Positions 45,925-55,218 are shown, counted from the first letter of the stretch. The stretch: 64,000 nucleotides of DNA from Bacillota bacterium (GCA_023228885.1 JALOAJ010000014.1:1-64000); one strand, 5' to 3'. Program-made: numbers and translations. The notes: generated by a model from the sequence alone, not told the origin.

Positions 45925-47133
45925 TCAATCCTCCTCCCGCTCATTATTAACGCTGACTGACATATTATTTCCGTTTGAAGTTATTATTACTGTGCCGTCA
46001 GAATCCGTTCTAAAAACCTTAACACCAAAATTATCAAGCAGGGATATAACTGTTGGAGAAGGGTGCCCGTAACTATTTGCTTTGCCAACGGAAATAACTG
46101 CATACTCAGGCAAAACCCTGCTCAAAAACAGCTCTGAGGTAGATGTGTCGGAGCCATGATGACCAACCTTTAAAACATTTGACCCTATATCCTCTGTTAT
46201 TTGATTTTCGGATAATTTTTCAGCATCGCCCATGAACAAAAAAACATTATTAAGATAAGTAATTTTAACAACCGCTGAATAGTTATTTAAATTGGCGTAT
46301 TCCTGCTCGACAGGGGCAATGAATTTTGCGCAAAATCCATTTGTATCAATAATGCCAATCCCCGCTTTGGCGGTATGCACCAAAAGACCCTTTTTATCAA
46401 TTGCATTTAAAAGGTTTTCAAATGTTTTAGTAGTGTGGGATACCTTTGGCATAAAAACCATGCCTATATCAAACGCATTGATAATGTCGGTCAAACCGCC
46501 TATATGGTCTGAATGGGGATGTGTGCCTATAACATAGTCCAAAAGGGTTATTCCTTGTGATTTAATGTATTGCACAACAAAAGGACCGTTGCTGCTTTCT
46601 CCGGCGTCTATAAGCATACTCTGCCCGTTTGGAAACTTTATCAAAATGCTGTCTGCCTGACCCACATCTAAATAATGCACTTCAAAATCGCGTAACGGTT
46701 TTTTATCCGTTATATAAACTGTGTTGGTTTGCTCTTGCCAACCGACAAAACAGCCAATGCTTTCCGCAACAAACCGCACCGGCACAAAAGTTCTGCCATT
46801 CACGATTTTCGCGGGAACATCAAGTTCTATATCCCTTCCATTCGCCTTTGCATTAGCGCTATCCACCGTGAGGACAATTTTTGTCATGCCCTTATTGCAT
46901 ACTATGGTTTGGGTGTGCTCATCCCACACCACCTCTGCATCTAATGCCTCAAAAACTGCACGAACCGGCACTAACACCCTGCCATTTTCATTAAACGGCT
47001 GCTGGTCAAAGAGTATGTCAACATCATTTACATAAACCTTTATGGCTTCACCCGCAAAGGCGTATATTACGGATAAAATTAAAAAAACAGCCGCAAACAA
47101 AAAAACCCGATGCTTTACCTTACCCTTAAACAT
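45925..47133 (-). CDS. secreted metallo-beta-lactamase-fold protein with copper-amine-oxidase-type N-domain
   Basis: 402 residues. A signal peptide (about 1-28) is followed by a copper amine oxidase-like N-domain (about 30-145; NGRVLVPVRAVFEALDAEVVWDE, NGRTFVPVRFVAESIG), a surface module common in Clostridia. The metallo-beta-lactamase domain resembles that of ComEC: VHYLDVGQADSILI, GTHPHSDHIGGL (metal ligands), FMGDAEK and VGHHGSDTSTSELF. It may cut nucleic acid or another phosphodiester outside the cell. No ComEC channel domain is present. The DUF3006 gene overlaps its stop. Confidence 0.88.
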   Translation of the reverse strand: MFKGKVKHRVFLFAAVFLILSVIYAFAGEAIKVYVNDVDILFDQQPFNENGRVLVPVRAVFEALDAEVVWDEHTQTIVCNKGMTKIVLTVDSANAKANGRDIELDVPAKIVNGRTFVPVRFVAESIGCFVGWQEQTNTVYITDKKPLRDFEVHYLDVGQADSILIKFPNGQSMLIDAGESSNGPFVVQYIKSQGITLLDYVIGTHPHSDHIGGLTDIINAFDIGMVFMPKVSHTTKTFENLLNAIDKKGLLVHTAKAGIGIIDTNGFCAKFIAPVEQEYANLNNYSAVVKITYLNNVFLFMGDAEKLSENQITEDIGSNVLKVGHHGSDTSTSELFLSRVLPEYAVISVGKANSYGHPSPTVISLLDNFGVKVFRTDSDGTVIITSNGNNMSVSVNNEREED

Positions 47134-47142
47134 AGCTGCCCC

Positions 47143-48459
47143 CTATTCGTTTTTTCCGCTGCTTTTGCCCTCTAATAACAGCATCTCGGCGGCAAGCTTT
47201 TTAACGCGCTCTCTAAGCTTGAACACACAGTCGGTTTCCACCGCATAACCCCTTATAATATCCTCTGCAAGAGCTTTACACGACGGCGCCCCGCATGAAC
47301 CGCAATCAAGCTGCGGAAGACCTTCATATATTTCTTCAATTCGTTCAAGCTTCGCCATTGCTTGCTCTAAATTATCGTCAAGCTTCATCACCTGCTCAAA
47401 CTTAAGCGGCACCTTCCACCGGGACGCATTATAGATATCATCGCTCCATCCGTAAATGGACGGCGATAGTGTGGTGTTGTCAAGGATTGACGATATCCTT
47501 GTTGTGGCAACAAAAGAATTTTCCACCGTTAGCGGACCGCCTACACAGCCGCCCACACATGCAGAAGCCTCGACAAAATCAATATCATCAAGCGTTTCAT
47601 TTTCAAGCTCTTCAAGCACTTTTATAACATTCCAAATTCCGTCTACTGAAATATGGTGCTCACTTTCAAGCGCGGAGCTTTCCCCGCCGTTATTTGCCCA
47701 TGATATACCTTCAAGTTGTGCGGTAGCAAGCTGCTCGGGATTTTTAAGATGCTTTAAAACAGGCAAAAGCCGCAAATACAACTCCTTCATCGAAATGCAG
47801 CCGTCAACCAACGAACTTTCAACGCCAATCGGCGAATAGGTGCATGTCACCTTTGCGGCGCAAGGGGTTATAAAAAAAGCGCCGATTTCGTTCGGCTTTA
47901 TACCTGTTTCAATGATTGCCTTTTCCTTCGCAAGCCATGCCCCAAGCTCAATAGGCGCTAAAATAGGCACAACATTCGGAACAAGGCTTGGGAATTTAAT
48001 GCGTATAAGCCTTATAATCGCAGGGCAGGCGGAGCTAATCAGCGGCTTTGCGTAATCGCCTTCTTTTATAAACTTCCTTGTGGCCTCCGTTACAAGTTCG
48101 GCTGCACGGGCAACTTCAAAAACCTCATCAAACCCAAGCGCTTTAATTCCCGTTAGTATTGCATTTATATCCGGCTTGTTTTTAAACTGCAAATACATTG
48201 ACGGAGCCACAAGCGCAATTTTATATTTAAAATCAAAAATCCGGCTAAAATCATCGGTAATTGCCTTTTTCGCATGATATGGGCACACCTTAATACATTC
48301 ACCGCAATCTATACAGCGCTCGTTTATTATTTTTGCTTTTCCATCCCGCACTCGTATCGCCTCGGTAGGGCAATGTTTAATGCAATTTGTACAGCCCTTG
48401 CACTTTTCAGTATCTAAAGTTACCGAATGAAAATACTGCTTCATAAAATTCGCCCCCAA
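47143..48459 (-). CDS. [FeFe]-hydrogenase-like iron-sulfur protein (non-canonical H-cluster)
   Basis: 438 residues. An N-terminal two-cluster ferredoxin (CKGCTNCIKHCP, CIDCGECIKVCP; about 18-60), a hydrogenase large-subunit C-terminal fold (about 75-355), and a C-terminal 4Fe-4S motif CGSCGAPSCKALAEDI. The three H-cluster loops are altered: SSACPA, TPCAAK and EASACVGGCVGG, where active enzymes have TSCCPxW, MPCxxK and ExMACxxGC. Hydrogen turnover is therefore doubtful and a sensing or electron-transfer role is more likely. Neighbours RsbW-like ATPase and DRTGG protein form one unit with it, a pattern known near hydrogenase genes of Clostridia. Confidence 0.85.
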   Translation of the reverse strand: MGANFMKQYFHSVTLDTEKCKGCTNCIKHCPTEAIRVRDGKAKIINERCIDCGECIKVCPYHAKKAITDDFSRIFDFKYKIALVAPSMYLQFKNKPDINAILTGIKALGFDEVFEVARAAELVTEATRKFIKEGDYAKPLISSACPAIIRLIRIKFPSLVPNVVPILAPIELGAWLAKEKAIIETGIKPNEIGAFFITPCAAKVTCTYSPIGVESSLVDGCISMKELYLRLLPVLKHLKNPEQLATAQLEGISWANNGGESSALESEHHISVDGIWNVIKVLEELENETLDDIDFVEASACVGGCVGGPLTVENSFVATTRISSILDNTTLSPSIYGWSDDIYNASRWKVPLKFEQVMKLDDNLEQAMAKLERIEEIYEGLPQLDCGSCGAPSCKALAEDIIRGYAVETDCVFKLRERVKKLAAEMLLLEGKSSGKNE

Positions 48460-48478
48460 AAAACAAATGCCCCAAACC

Positions 48479-48922
48479 TTATATATTGGGTTGTTTACCC
48501 GCTATATATATAACCATTTCAACAGAAGTCCCTTTTCCTACATTAGTTTTTATCTTTATTTCATCTGTGTAATTTTTTATATTAGGCAGCCCCATACCGG
48601 CGCCAAAGCCCAACTGACGAATACTGTTTGGCGCGGTCGAGTAACCCTCTTTCATTGCAAGCTCCACATCCGGTATACCCGGCCCATTATCAGACACCGT
48701 GATGCAAATCTTTTCGGGGTTTATAACAACATCGGCAAACCCGCCGCCTGCATGAATAACGCAATTCATTTCAGCTTCATACACCGAAATTGCAACCCTT
48801 CTGATAATGTCGGGACTTATTCCAAGCTGCCCAAGCACCTTTTTTATAGAGCTTGACGCCTCGCCCGCCATTGTAAAATCTTTGCCATCAATATCATAGT
48901 GAAGCGCAATGTTGTTAGACAA
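48479..48922 (-). CDS. RsbW/SpoIIAB-like ATP-binding protein (GHKL)
   Basis: 147 residues from TTG 48922, 9 bases after GGGGAGG. One HATPase domain: N-box EAEMNCVIHAGGG, G1 DNGPGIPD, G2 GFGAGMGLPNI. This is the anti-sigma-factor kinase fold. No sigma factor or anti-anti-sigma factor is nearby; it stands between a DRTGG protein and a hydrogenase-like protein. In that setting it may phosphorylate or sequester a regulator in response to redox state. Inferred from neighbours only. Confidence 0.85.
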   Translation of the reverse strand: MSNNIALHYDIDGKDFTMAGEASSSIKKVLGQLGISPDIIRRVAISVYEAEMNCVIHAGGGFADVVINPEKICITVSDNGPGIPDVELAMKEGYSTAPNSIRQLGFGAGMGLPNIKNYTDEIKIKTNVGKGTSVEMVIYIAGKQPNI

Positions 48923-48926
48923 ATTG

Positions 48927-49283
48927 TCAACCCTCCCCGCACATAAGACCGCCATTATACAGCTTTCCGCATGCAAGGAACATCGGTAAATCGGTTTGCA
49001 TTATTGGCATACCCCGTTCATTTGCGAATTTAATAACCTCATCTTCCGGAGTTTTGCCTCTTACAAAGCATATCGCCTTTATATCCATCATTTCGGCAGT
49101 GCGCACCACCTGAATGTTTACAAGCCCGGTCAACAATAGAACTTCTTCCTTGACAAAAGCCAAGACATCACTCATAAGGTCGCTCCCGCAGGCAGAGTGA
49201 ATAGTAATTGTATCAAGTTTTTCCTCGTTTTCGCCGGTGAGAATGCGTGCATCAAGCAGCCCTTTTACCGTTGTTAACTTCAT
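48927..49283 (-). CDS. DRTGG domain protein
   Basis: 118 residues from ATG 49283, 10 bases after GGAGGGG; an in-frame extension to 49568 runs through tRNA-Leu and is rejected. The fold is that of the DRTGG domain: ITIHSACGSDLMSDVLAFV, LLLTGLVNIQVVRTAEMMDIKAICFVRGKTPEDEVIKFANERGMPIMQT. Such domains accompany CBS and phosphotransacetylase proteins and probably bind nucleotides. First gene of the three-gene unit. Confidence 0.85.
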   Translation of the reverse strand: MKLTTVKGLLDARILTGENEEKLDTITIHSACGSDLMSDVLAFVKEEVLLLTGLVNIQVVRTAEMMDIKAICFVRGKTPEDEVIKFANERGMPIMQTDLPMFLACGKLYNGGLMCGEG

Positions 49284-49368
49284 TAGCAATTCCCCTCCAA
49301 GTGCATGAGTCTGTTTCCCATACACCGATGTTTGTGTTGTCATTTCATTTTGAACCAATGCCCCAAAG

Positions 49369-49391
49369 ATTATAAAATCCAATATCACTAC
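49369..49391 (-). promoter_or_regulatory. possible promoter of the DRTGG unit
   Basis: Minus-strand TATAAT (49369-49374) with a weak TTATGT 17 bases upstream, about 85 bases before the DRTGG start. Confidence 0.35.
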
Positions 49392-49474
49392 ACATAATTC
49401 GCCCATAATTGTCGGATGGATTTTCAAATTCGTGTAATAAAATTCGCCCACAGCTGTTGGTGCGAGCGAAATAA

Positions 49475-49487
49475 CGGGCAATGCCCG
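49475..49487 (-). terminator. short hairpin after tRNA-Leu
   Basis: CGGGC ATT GCCCG directly after the tRNA CCA, followed by TTATTT. A weak terminator or processing stem. Confidence 0.4.
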
Positions 49488-49574
49488 TGGTGCGGCTGAA
49501 GGGACTTGAACCCCCACCGAATTGCTCCGACTGGCACCTGAAGCCAGCGCGTCTGCCGATTCCGCCACAACCGC
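49488..49574 (-). tRNA. tRNA-Leu (anticodon CAG)
   Basis: 87 nt with CCA encoded at 49488-49490. Acceptor GCGGTTG/CAGCCGC, D-arm with GGCGGAATCGGCAGACGC, anticodon stem CTGGC/GCCAG around TTCAGGT, long variable arm, T-loop TTCAAGT. It reads CUG codons. Confidence 0.95.
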
Positions 49575-49612
49575 ACATAAATTTGATATGCAACCCGCAT
49601 AAGTATGTTTTT

Positions 49613-49641
49613 ATTGTAACATTCAATGTGCCAAATGTCAA
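49613..49641 (-). promoter_or_regulatory. promoter of tRNA-Leu
   Basis: Minus-strand TTGACA (49636-49641), 17-base spacer, TACAAT (49613-49618), about 39 bases before the tRNA. Confidence 0.78.
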
Positions 49642-49794
49642 TAACGCAGCTTTCTTATTTCTGCAAAATAAAGATATATCGATTTTGTTTTTTAAGTGTT
49701 GCCCATTTTGGTGGCGCTTGTAACGAAGCTTGCATTAAATAGTGTATGAAATTTTCACACCTTTAAAAAAATTGCAACCGATTATTGTTTAAAA

Positions 49795-51552
49795 TTATCC
49801 CTTCTGTTCCTTCAGTCGTATCCCCACCCATACCCCCTCGCCGGGTGCGCTCCGAAATGTTAAGCCATAGCCGTCGCCGTACGCCAAAACCAATCGTTCG
49901 TGTACATTGATTACACCATAGCTTTGTGATTTTGCATTTAGAATCAGCGGGTCAAAATCCATGCCTTTACCATTGTCCTCCACCTCGAAAAAAATATCTC
50001 CATTTTCATCGCAATAACCGGTGATACTAATCATCCCGCCATGTTCAATATCTTCAAACCCATGTTTTATGGCGTTTTCTACCAACGGTTGCAAAATAAT
50101 CTTAGGCATAAGCATTTCCAGCACATCGTCTTGAATTTTGTATGAAATTTCAAACATATCCGGAAATCGCATTTGTTCAATTTTGACATAGCTTTCAACA
50201 TGCCTAATTTCTTCGCTAACCTTTATCATGTTTTCGCCTTTATGTAAACCAATTCTGAAAAATGACGCTAATTCATAAATCATATCAGCAATATATAACT
50301 GCTTACGCATTTTTGCGTGCCATTGGATGGCATCCAACGCATTATAAATAAAGTGCGGATTTATCTGAGCTTGTAATGCTTTTAATTCTGCTGTTCTTTG
50401 CTTTTCTTTTTCTTCGTTGTTCTTACGAATCAGGTCATTTATTGCTGTAACCATCCGGTTAAAACTATTTTCCAATGCGGCGATTTCTCGAAATCCTGAA
50501 AGCGCCGATGATTCGCTGCCCATAATGAAGCTGTCCATGCAATATTGGAGCTGCGACATTGACATCACTAACGACCGTGAAAGCACAAAAACCACTAAAA
50601 CCGATATTACAATAAGCATAACAACGATTAGTGCAGTCTGTGTTTGCAGCATTTCAACCGCTTTATAAAGTTTTTTATAAGATAAAAATCCAATGGCTTT
50701 CCACTGTGCCCGTGATTCCATATTCAACTGTAAATCTCTCATTTGAAATGAATATTCTCTGCCTCGGTCGCTTAAAACATATTCCGGCAGATAAAAGCTT
50801 TTGTCAATTTGGTTTTTATCCGGGTGCGATAACACAGTGTCATCTGCCATAATGAAAAAAACGCTATCCCCTTCTGCCGCACCGCTGTATGCAGACTCAA
50901 TAAAACTTTCACGCACATACATATATAAGTGACCCAGATTATACCCTTGATGAAAGTTATATATCCGGTTAATGAAAACCAAATATCTTTCTCCGGCATC
51001 GTCCGTGACTGTTCTTTCAAAAACTGCAATTTTCGTGGGGCTTATCAGCTCTGAAGTTCCCTCGTTTATGTCATTGATAATCGTCGTTCCAACGGCAAAG
51101 CTTTCCCCGGAAGCCATAATCATTTGCACGCCGGAAATAAGCATATCCGTTTCTAAATAACCGTTCAAAATTTCATATATTTGAGATTCCCTGTCACCCG
51201 GGGACAATTTTTCGTTTTTCAATGCATTATAAAGGGCGCTATCGGAAGATAGGGCTGTCGAAAACATGTTCAATTGGTAAATATAGTTGTTTATATAGCC
51301 CTCTATATTACTGTATATCCCGGAAAGGTAATGTTCGGTATAGACATTTGCGACCGAGTTTTTCGCAAAAATGACTGCCGTCAAATATGCCGCAATGCAT
51401 GAGCCAAGAAGAAAAACTAACATTAACGAGATTAATTTGTTCGCAACCGTCCTCAATCGTCGACTTGACGCGTCACCCTTTACCGACCTTTTCAAGCAAC
51501 TCGACCCATCTTGTGAAATATCAAGAATTTTAAACAGTTTCAAAATTCTCAC
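49795..51552 (-). CDS. YesM-like sensor histidine kinase
   Basis: 585 residues from GTG 51552. Two membrane helices (about 38-60 and 300-320) bracket a 240-residue extracellular sensor; a HAMP-like stretch follows, then the His_kinase domain with AQINPHFIYNALDAIQWHAK (phospho-His) and a C-terminal ATPase with LVENAIKHGFED and DNGKGMD. This class senses external saccharides in Firmicutes. Last gene of a three-gene unit; the response regulator ends 9 bp upstream. Confidence 0.9.
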   Translation of the reverse strand: MRILKLFKILDISQDGSSCLKRSVKGDASSRRLRTVANKLISLMLVFLLGSCIAAYLTAVIFAKNSVANVYTEHYLSGIYSNIEGYINNYIYQLNMFSTALSSDSALYNALKNEKLSPGDRESQIYEILNGYLETDMLISGVQMIMASGESFAVGTTIINDINEGTSELISPTKIAVFERTVTDDAGERYLVFINRIYNFHQGYNLGHLYMYVRESFIESAYSGAAEGDSVFFIMADDTVLSHPDKNQIDKSFYLPEYVLSDRGREYSFQMRDLQLNMESRAQWKAIGFLSYKKLYKAVEMLQTQTALIVVMLIVISVLVVFVLSRSLVMSMSQLQYCMDSFIMGSESSALSGFREIAALENSFNRMVTAINDLIRKNNEEKEKQRTAELKALQAQINPHFIYNALDAIQWHAKMRKQLYIADMIYELASFFRIGLHKGENMIKVSEEIRHVESYVKIEQMRFPDMFEISYKIQDDVLEMLMPKIILQPLVENAIKHGFEDIEHGGMISITGYCDENGDIFFEVEDNGKGMDFDPLILNAKSQSYGVINVHERLVLAYGDGYGLTFRSAPGEGVWVGIRLKEQKG

Positions 51553-51561
51553 ACCCTAATT

Positions 51562-53157
51562 TCATTCAGTAAATTTTGCGTATTGTTTCGGCGTCATGCC
51601 TGTATGTTTTTTAAAGATGTAACTGAAATATGTGGCATCCTTATAACCGACCAACTCTGCAATTTCATAAATTTTATAATTAAAGGCTTGCATTAAATGT
51701 TTAGCCCTTTCTATGCGATATTCGGTAAGGCATTGATTAAAGGTTTTACCTGTTTCATCCTTAAACAAATGCATAAGATAGTAGGTGCTAATGTGCAGCT
51801 CCTCTGCCACCTGCTCAACCGTCAATGGTTGGTCGTAGTCACGAGCGATAATCGCCTTGATTTCTTGAACCCTTTTACTGTCATTGTGTCCTGTGTTGGC
51901 ATCGAGCATGCGGGTAATAACAGCGTTTGTCCATTTTTCCACATCGTCAACCGTTTCCAATTTTCGAAGTTCAACAGCCGGCACAAGCGTTCGCCCATAA
52001 ATTAAATTAATTTCCTCTACATTTTTAAACGCAGAACGCAATAAAACAATTATCATTTCAAGAATGACATCCTTGATGCTTTCAACATCCGCAATGGGAA
52101 TTTTTTTCATCTTGAAAAAAATTTCATTAACCACTTCCAACGCCTTTTCCTTTGCCCCGGTCTTAATTAAAGATAGTATCTCGTTAACAGTATTGTTGGG
52201 AATAACCAAAGCGCTGCTCATAAAGCTTGGAACACTGGTATAATCAATTATTACATTGTCTCCTACAAACTTTTTATAAGATAAAGCCTTTTTAGCCTCT
52301 CGATAGGCATCATGTAGTTGCGCCGTTCCCATATGACCCATTGAATAGCCTATGGACAACGTCATTCCGGTAGCCGCTTCAAACTGCTCTTTAATGGCAG
52401 ACAAGTAATTTACCAATAGTGAAGTCGAGGATTGAAGCCATTTGTAATGGTCATCATGATAATAAATTAGTTGAATGGTATGCCCATCAGCCACCTTACA
52501 GGTGATGGAACGAATGCTATCCAACATATTACTGACATATTCGATTACATCGCAAAGGGCTCTGTGTGTGCCCGATAAATCATTGGTTTCAAAATTATCC
52601 ACCTTAATGCTTGCAACTGTATATTCATTTTCCGGCAAGTGAATTCCAAAAAGGGCGCACTGGCTTTCAATTTGCGCAGGGTCGCTTATACTGCCCTCCA
52701 ATAGCCCAATTATAAAGGAGTCCCTCATCAAAAACTCACGCGACTTCATGCTTTCAAGGGCATCGTGTTGCTGCCTGCGCTCAGTCAGACGGCTTTTAAG
52801 TTTCTGCATAATGGTGATTAATTCTTGCTCTTTAATAGGCTTTAGTATATACGCGCCTGCACCGCCGTCTAAAGCTTCGCGAACATAATTAAATTCGTCA
52901 AAAGCTGTTAAAATTACTATTTCAGCATCAAAACAAGCCGTTTCACGAAGCTTGCGAATCAATTGCAACCCATCCATTTTTTTCATACGAATATCGGTAA
53001 TTATTATATCAGGTTTAAACTTTAAATATTGCTCATAACCTTCTATACCATTCACAGCCTCGCCGACTATCTCAAACCCATACGCATTCCAATCTATTGT
53101 TTCCCTGATTCCTTTTCGCACTAAATATTCATCATCTACGATCAGAACCTTAATCAT
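51562..53157 (-). CDS. YesN-like response regulator with AraC-type DNA-binding domain
   Basis: 531 residues: receiver domain (1-120; DDEYLVRK, phospho-acceptor in DIIITDIRMKKMDG, Lys in ILKPIKEQE), a long linker domain (about 150-400) and two AraC helix-turn-helix motifs at the end (LTVEQVAEELHISTYYLMHLFKDETGKTF and YKIYEIAELVGYKDATYFSYIFKKHTGMTPKQY). It should bind direct-repeat sites spaced about two helical turns; two such sites lie upstream of the importer and fucosidase genes here. Start overlaps the preceding stop (ATGA). Confidence 0.92.
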   Translation of the reverse strand: MIKVLIVDDEYLVRKGIRETIDWNAYGFEIVGEAVNGIEGYEQYLKFKPDIIITDIRMKKMDGLQLIRKLRETACFDAEIVILTAFDEFNYVREALDGGAGAYILKPIKEQELITIMQKLKSRLTERRQQHDALESMKSREFLMRDSFIIGLLEGSISDPAQIESQCALFGIHLPENEYTVASIKVDNFETNDLSGTHRALCDVIEYVSNMLDSIRSITCKVADGHTIQLIYYHDDHYKWLQSSTSLLVNYLSAIKEQFEAATGMTLSIGYSMGHMGTAQLHDAYREAKKALSYKKFVGDNVIIDYTSVPSFMSSALVIPNNTVNEILSLIKTGAKEKALEVVNEIFFKMKKIPIADVESIKDVILEMIIVLLRSAFKNVEEINLIYGRTLVPAVELRKLETVDDVEKWTNAVITRMLDANTGHNDSKRVQEIKAIIARDYDQPLTVEQVAEELHISTYYLMHLFKDETGKTFNQCLTEYRIERAKHLMQAFNYKIYEIAELVGYKDATYFSYIFKKHTGMTPKQYAKFTE

Positions 53158-54044
53158 GCGTCACCTCGTTTAATAAAAAGTTCCATTTTCTCATGTAAAG
53201 CGTTCAACGATGCAATGATATTATGTATAAACCGAACTAAAAACCATCGAAAAATTATCATTAACACTACAAAAGCCGTTATCAACAAGACTTTAAAAAA
53301 ATTTAACTGACTGTTCAAATAAGTCATAGGTATGCAAAATTCAATCATTTGTCTTCCGCCGTTAATGGGTATGTTGAAGTGTCGGGCGCCCCCCTCCCTA
53401 AACTGTCCGCCGCCTTTATTGTCCAGTTGTATTATTTCGCTGCCGTCTCGTAAAAAAATTCGGGCATCCCGCAAAAAGATATTATCCTGACGAATACGCG
53501 CCGCTAAAATATTTAAATCCACATCAACAGCAAAATAACCATTTTTACTGCCCGCCAAGGGCATTATAAAAAAAACAATTCTTTGTTTATATTCTCCCCC
53601 CTGCAGGCTGACCCATTGCCGTGCGGGCGACTCTTTCAATGTCGCAGCCACCGAACGGTGGACTTCTCCAAGATAGTAGCTGTCAGTAGCGTAAACCATG
53701 TCTCCGCCATCATAAACCGCTGCCCCGGTCACAGAGATGTTATATGCCTTTATGTCTCTCAAACGCGCGTTTATGTTGTTTTGCCGATTAGGCGCATTAA
53801 TACTCTCAAGCAAGCGTTCACGGCTTAGAAAAAGGTTTGCCGTATACTGCATGTGCGCAATCCGCATATCAGCCTCGGCAGCTGCCAGCATTGAAAACCC
53901 GCGTGATTTTTCCGTAAAGTCCTCCCGCATCATATTAGATACAACAAGATAAACCAATACAAATAAAATAAGCAGAATAAAAGCCACAACAGACAGTATT
54001 ACATATTTTAGTTTTCGTTCCAATAAAGTAAACATAAATATCAC
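53154..54044 (-). CDS. membrane sensor protein without kinase domain
   Basis: 296 residues. Helix 1 (about 12-35), an extracellular domain of about 215 residues with a Cache/PDC-like look (VTGAAVYDGGDMVYATDSYYLGEVHRS, GYFAVDVDLNILAARI), helix 2 (about 250-270), then only 25 cytoplasmic residues. The shape is that of the N-terminal half of a YesM-type kinase, stopping where HAMP would begin. Translation is coupled to the response regulator (ATGA), so it looks like a working part and not debris. It may form mixed complexes with the kinase or present ligand. GTG start; ATG 54035 is an alternative. Confidence 0.75.
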   Translation of the reverse strand: MIFMFTLLERKLKYVILSVVAFILLILFVLVYLVVSNMMREDFTEKSRGFSMLAAAEADMRIAHMQYTANLFLSRERLLESINAPNRQNNINARLRDIKAYNISVTGAAVYDGGDMVYATDSYYLGEVHRSVAATLKESPARQWVSLQGGEYKQRIVFFIMPLAGSKNGYFAVDVDLNILAARIRQDNIFLRDARIFLRDGSEIIQLDNKGGGQFREGGARHFNIPINGGRQMIEFCIPMTYLNSQLNFFKVLLITAFVVLMIIFRWFLVRFIHNIIASLNALHEKMELFIKRGDA

Positions 54045-54072
54045 AGCATTTCTAAAAGAACTTCATACTACG

Positions 54073-54101
54073 ATTGTATCATGGAAAAAAAGCTCTGTCA
54101 A
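54073..54101 (-). promoter_or_regulatory. promoter of the sensor-YesN-YesM unit
   Basis: Minus-strand TTGACA (54096-54101), 17-base spacer, TACAAT (54073-54078), about 29 bases before the sensor start. No copy of the 32-bp operator seen at 58608 or 60003 is found next to it. Confidence 0.75.
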
Positions 54102-54131
54102 TTTTGAATCGACTGTATTCATATCAATCAA

Positions 54132-55218
54132 TTATGTGATTGCTATGACCCTTATTCCGCACCGCGAAAACACAAACGCAGGCGTACCGGAAACCGGAAC
54201 GCTTGCCTGCCCTAATATGACCGGAATGTACTTTAAGCTGCCGTCCGCATAAACGACAGTTAGTCCGTTTTCCAAGCTGTCCGCAGGCTCAACAATCATC
54301 GTATGCGGTTCGTCTTTTGCCGCCCAAAGAGCGCTGAACCTGCCGTTTTTAGTTTCGTTCAAAAAATCCAATCCAAAATACGGCGCATTAACATTTGCGG
54401 TCTTACCTAAGTACATTGCGCCCTGCATAACGGATGACGCCATATAATAACCGTAATAAGCAGGTCTTGGAATTCCATACCAATCAACAATGCCATATAC
54501 ATCTTCCGTTTCGCTTGGATTAATCCCGGCATTTTGAAATGCGTACAGATAGCCCTCCCTTATACCTAATGAGATAGCCAGCAAGTATTGCCGCACAATA
54601 TAATCCCGTTGCTCTGTCTCGTCGATTACCCGATTGTAATTGTCTGCGTCAGGGTCTGTGCACCATCCCATTTCGGTAAATATCATAGGTTTGTCCTGGT
54701 CACCGAATTCAGCCATTACATTTCGCACATTTTGTATTTTGCTTTCTTGAACCTCCGGATACGCTTTTTCGCCTTCCGACCAAGGTAAATCCCCATCCAT
54801 AATTTTGCAATAGGAGTGCAAATCAATCACATCAAATAGTGTTTTGGTTTCCTGTCCATTCTTGCCATCGGCAATGTAAAGGTCACGCAGCCATGACAAA
54901 CTGGAGCGCCCCTTCATTATATTTCCTGAATCGCTTCTCGTTAAGGCAGGTTCACTTATAAGGTTGCGGCTGTCACCGTTATTTCGCACCCTATCCGTGA
55001 TAACACGCATTCTTTCATTTAAATACCGAGACGCCGGGTTGCCAAGAATAGGTCGCTCCAGTAGCAATCTTTGGCGTGCTGCCGTAAAGCGGATTACTGG
55101 GCGCAAAATTATTACCGCTTAAAATGGATTCCTCAGCCGCAACCCCAACAGGGATGCCTGCTAAGACAATAATGCAAGAAAGCAACAAGCCAAGTGTTTT
55201 CATACATACCTTTTTCAT
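54132..55218 (-). pseudogene. secreted glycoside hydrolase (clan A-like), decayed
   Basis: Two frames carry the parts. 55218-55015 gives a signal peptide (MKKVCMKTLGLLLSCIIVLAGIPVGVAAEE in two stretches) and about 25 mature residues, then a stop. 55106-54132 in another frame holds the C-terminal half of a TIM-barrel hydrolase: FDVIDLHSYC, MIFTEMGWCTDPD (probable nucleophile Glu), and DVYGIVDWYGIPRPAYYGYYMASS. The N-terminal half of the barrel, with the general acid, is missing. A deletion plus frameshift is the simplest reading. It lies after the ABC importer genes, so it once probably cut the glycan they import. Confidence 0.65.

Noticed and set aside
49284..49568. N-terminal extension of the DRTGG gene
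   Set aside because: The frame runs through tRNA-Leu and its trailer; a strong ribosome site and ATG at 49283 fit the domain start.
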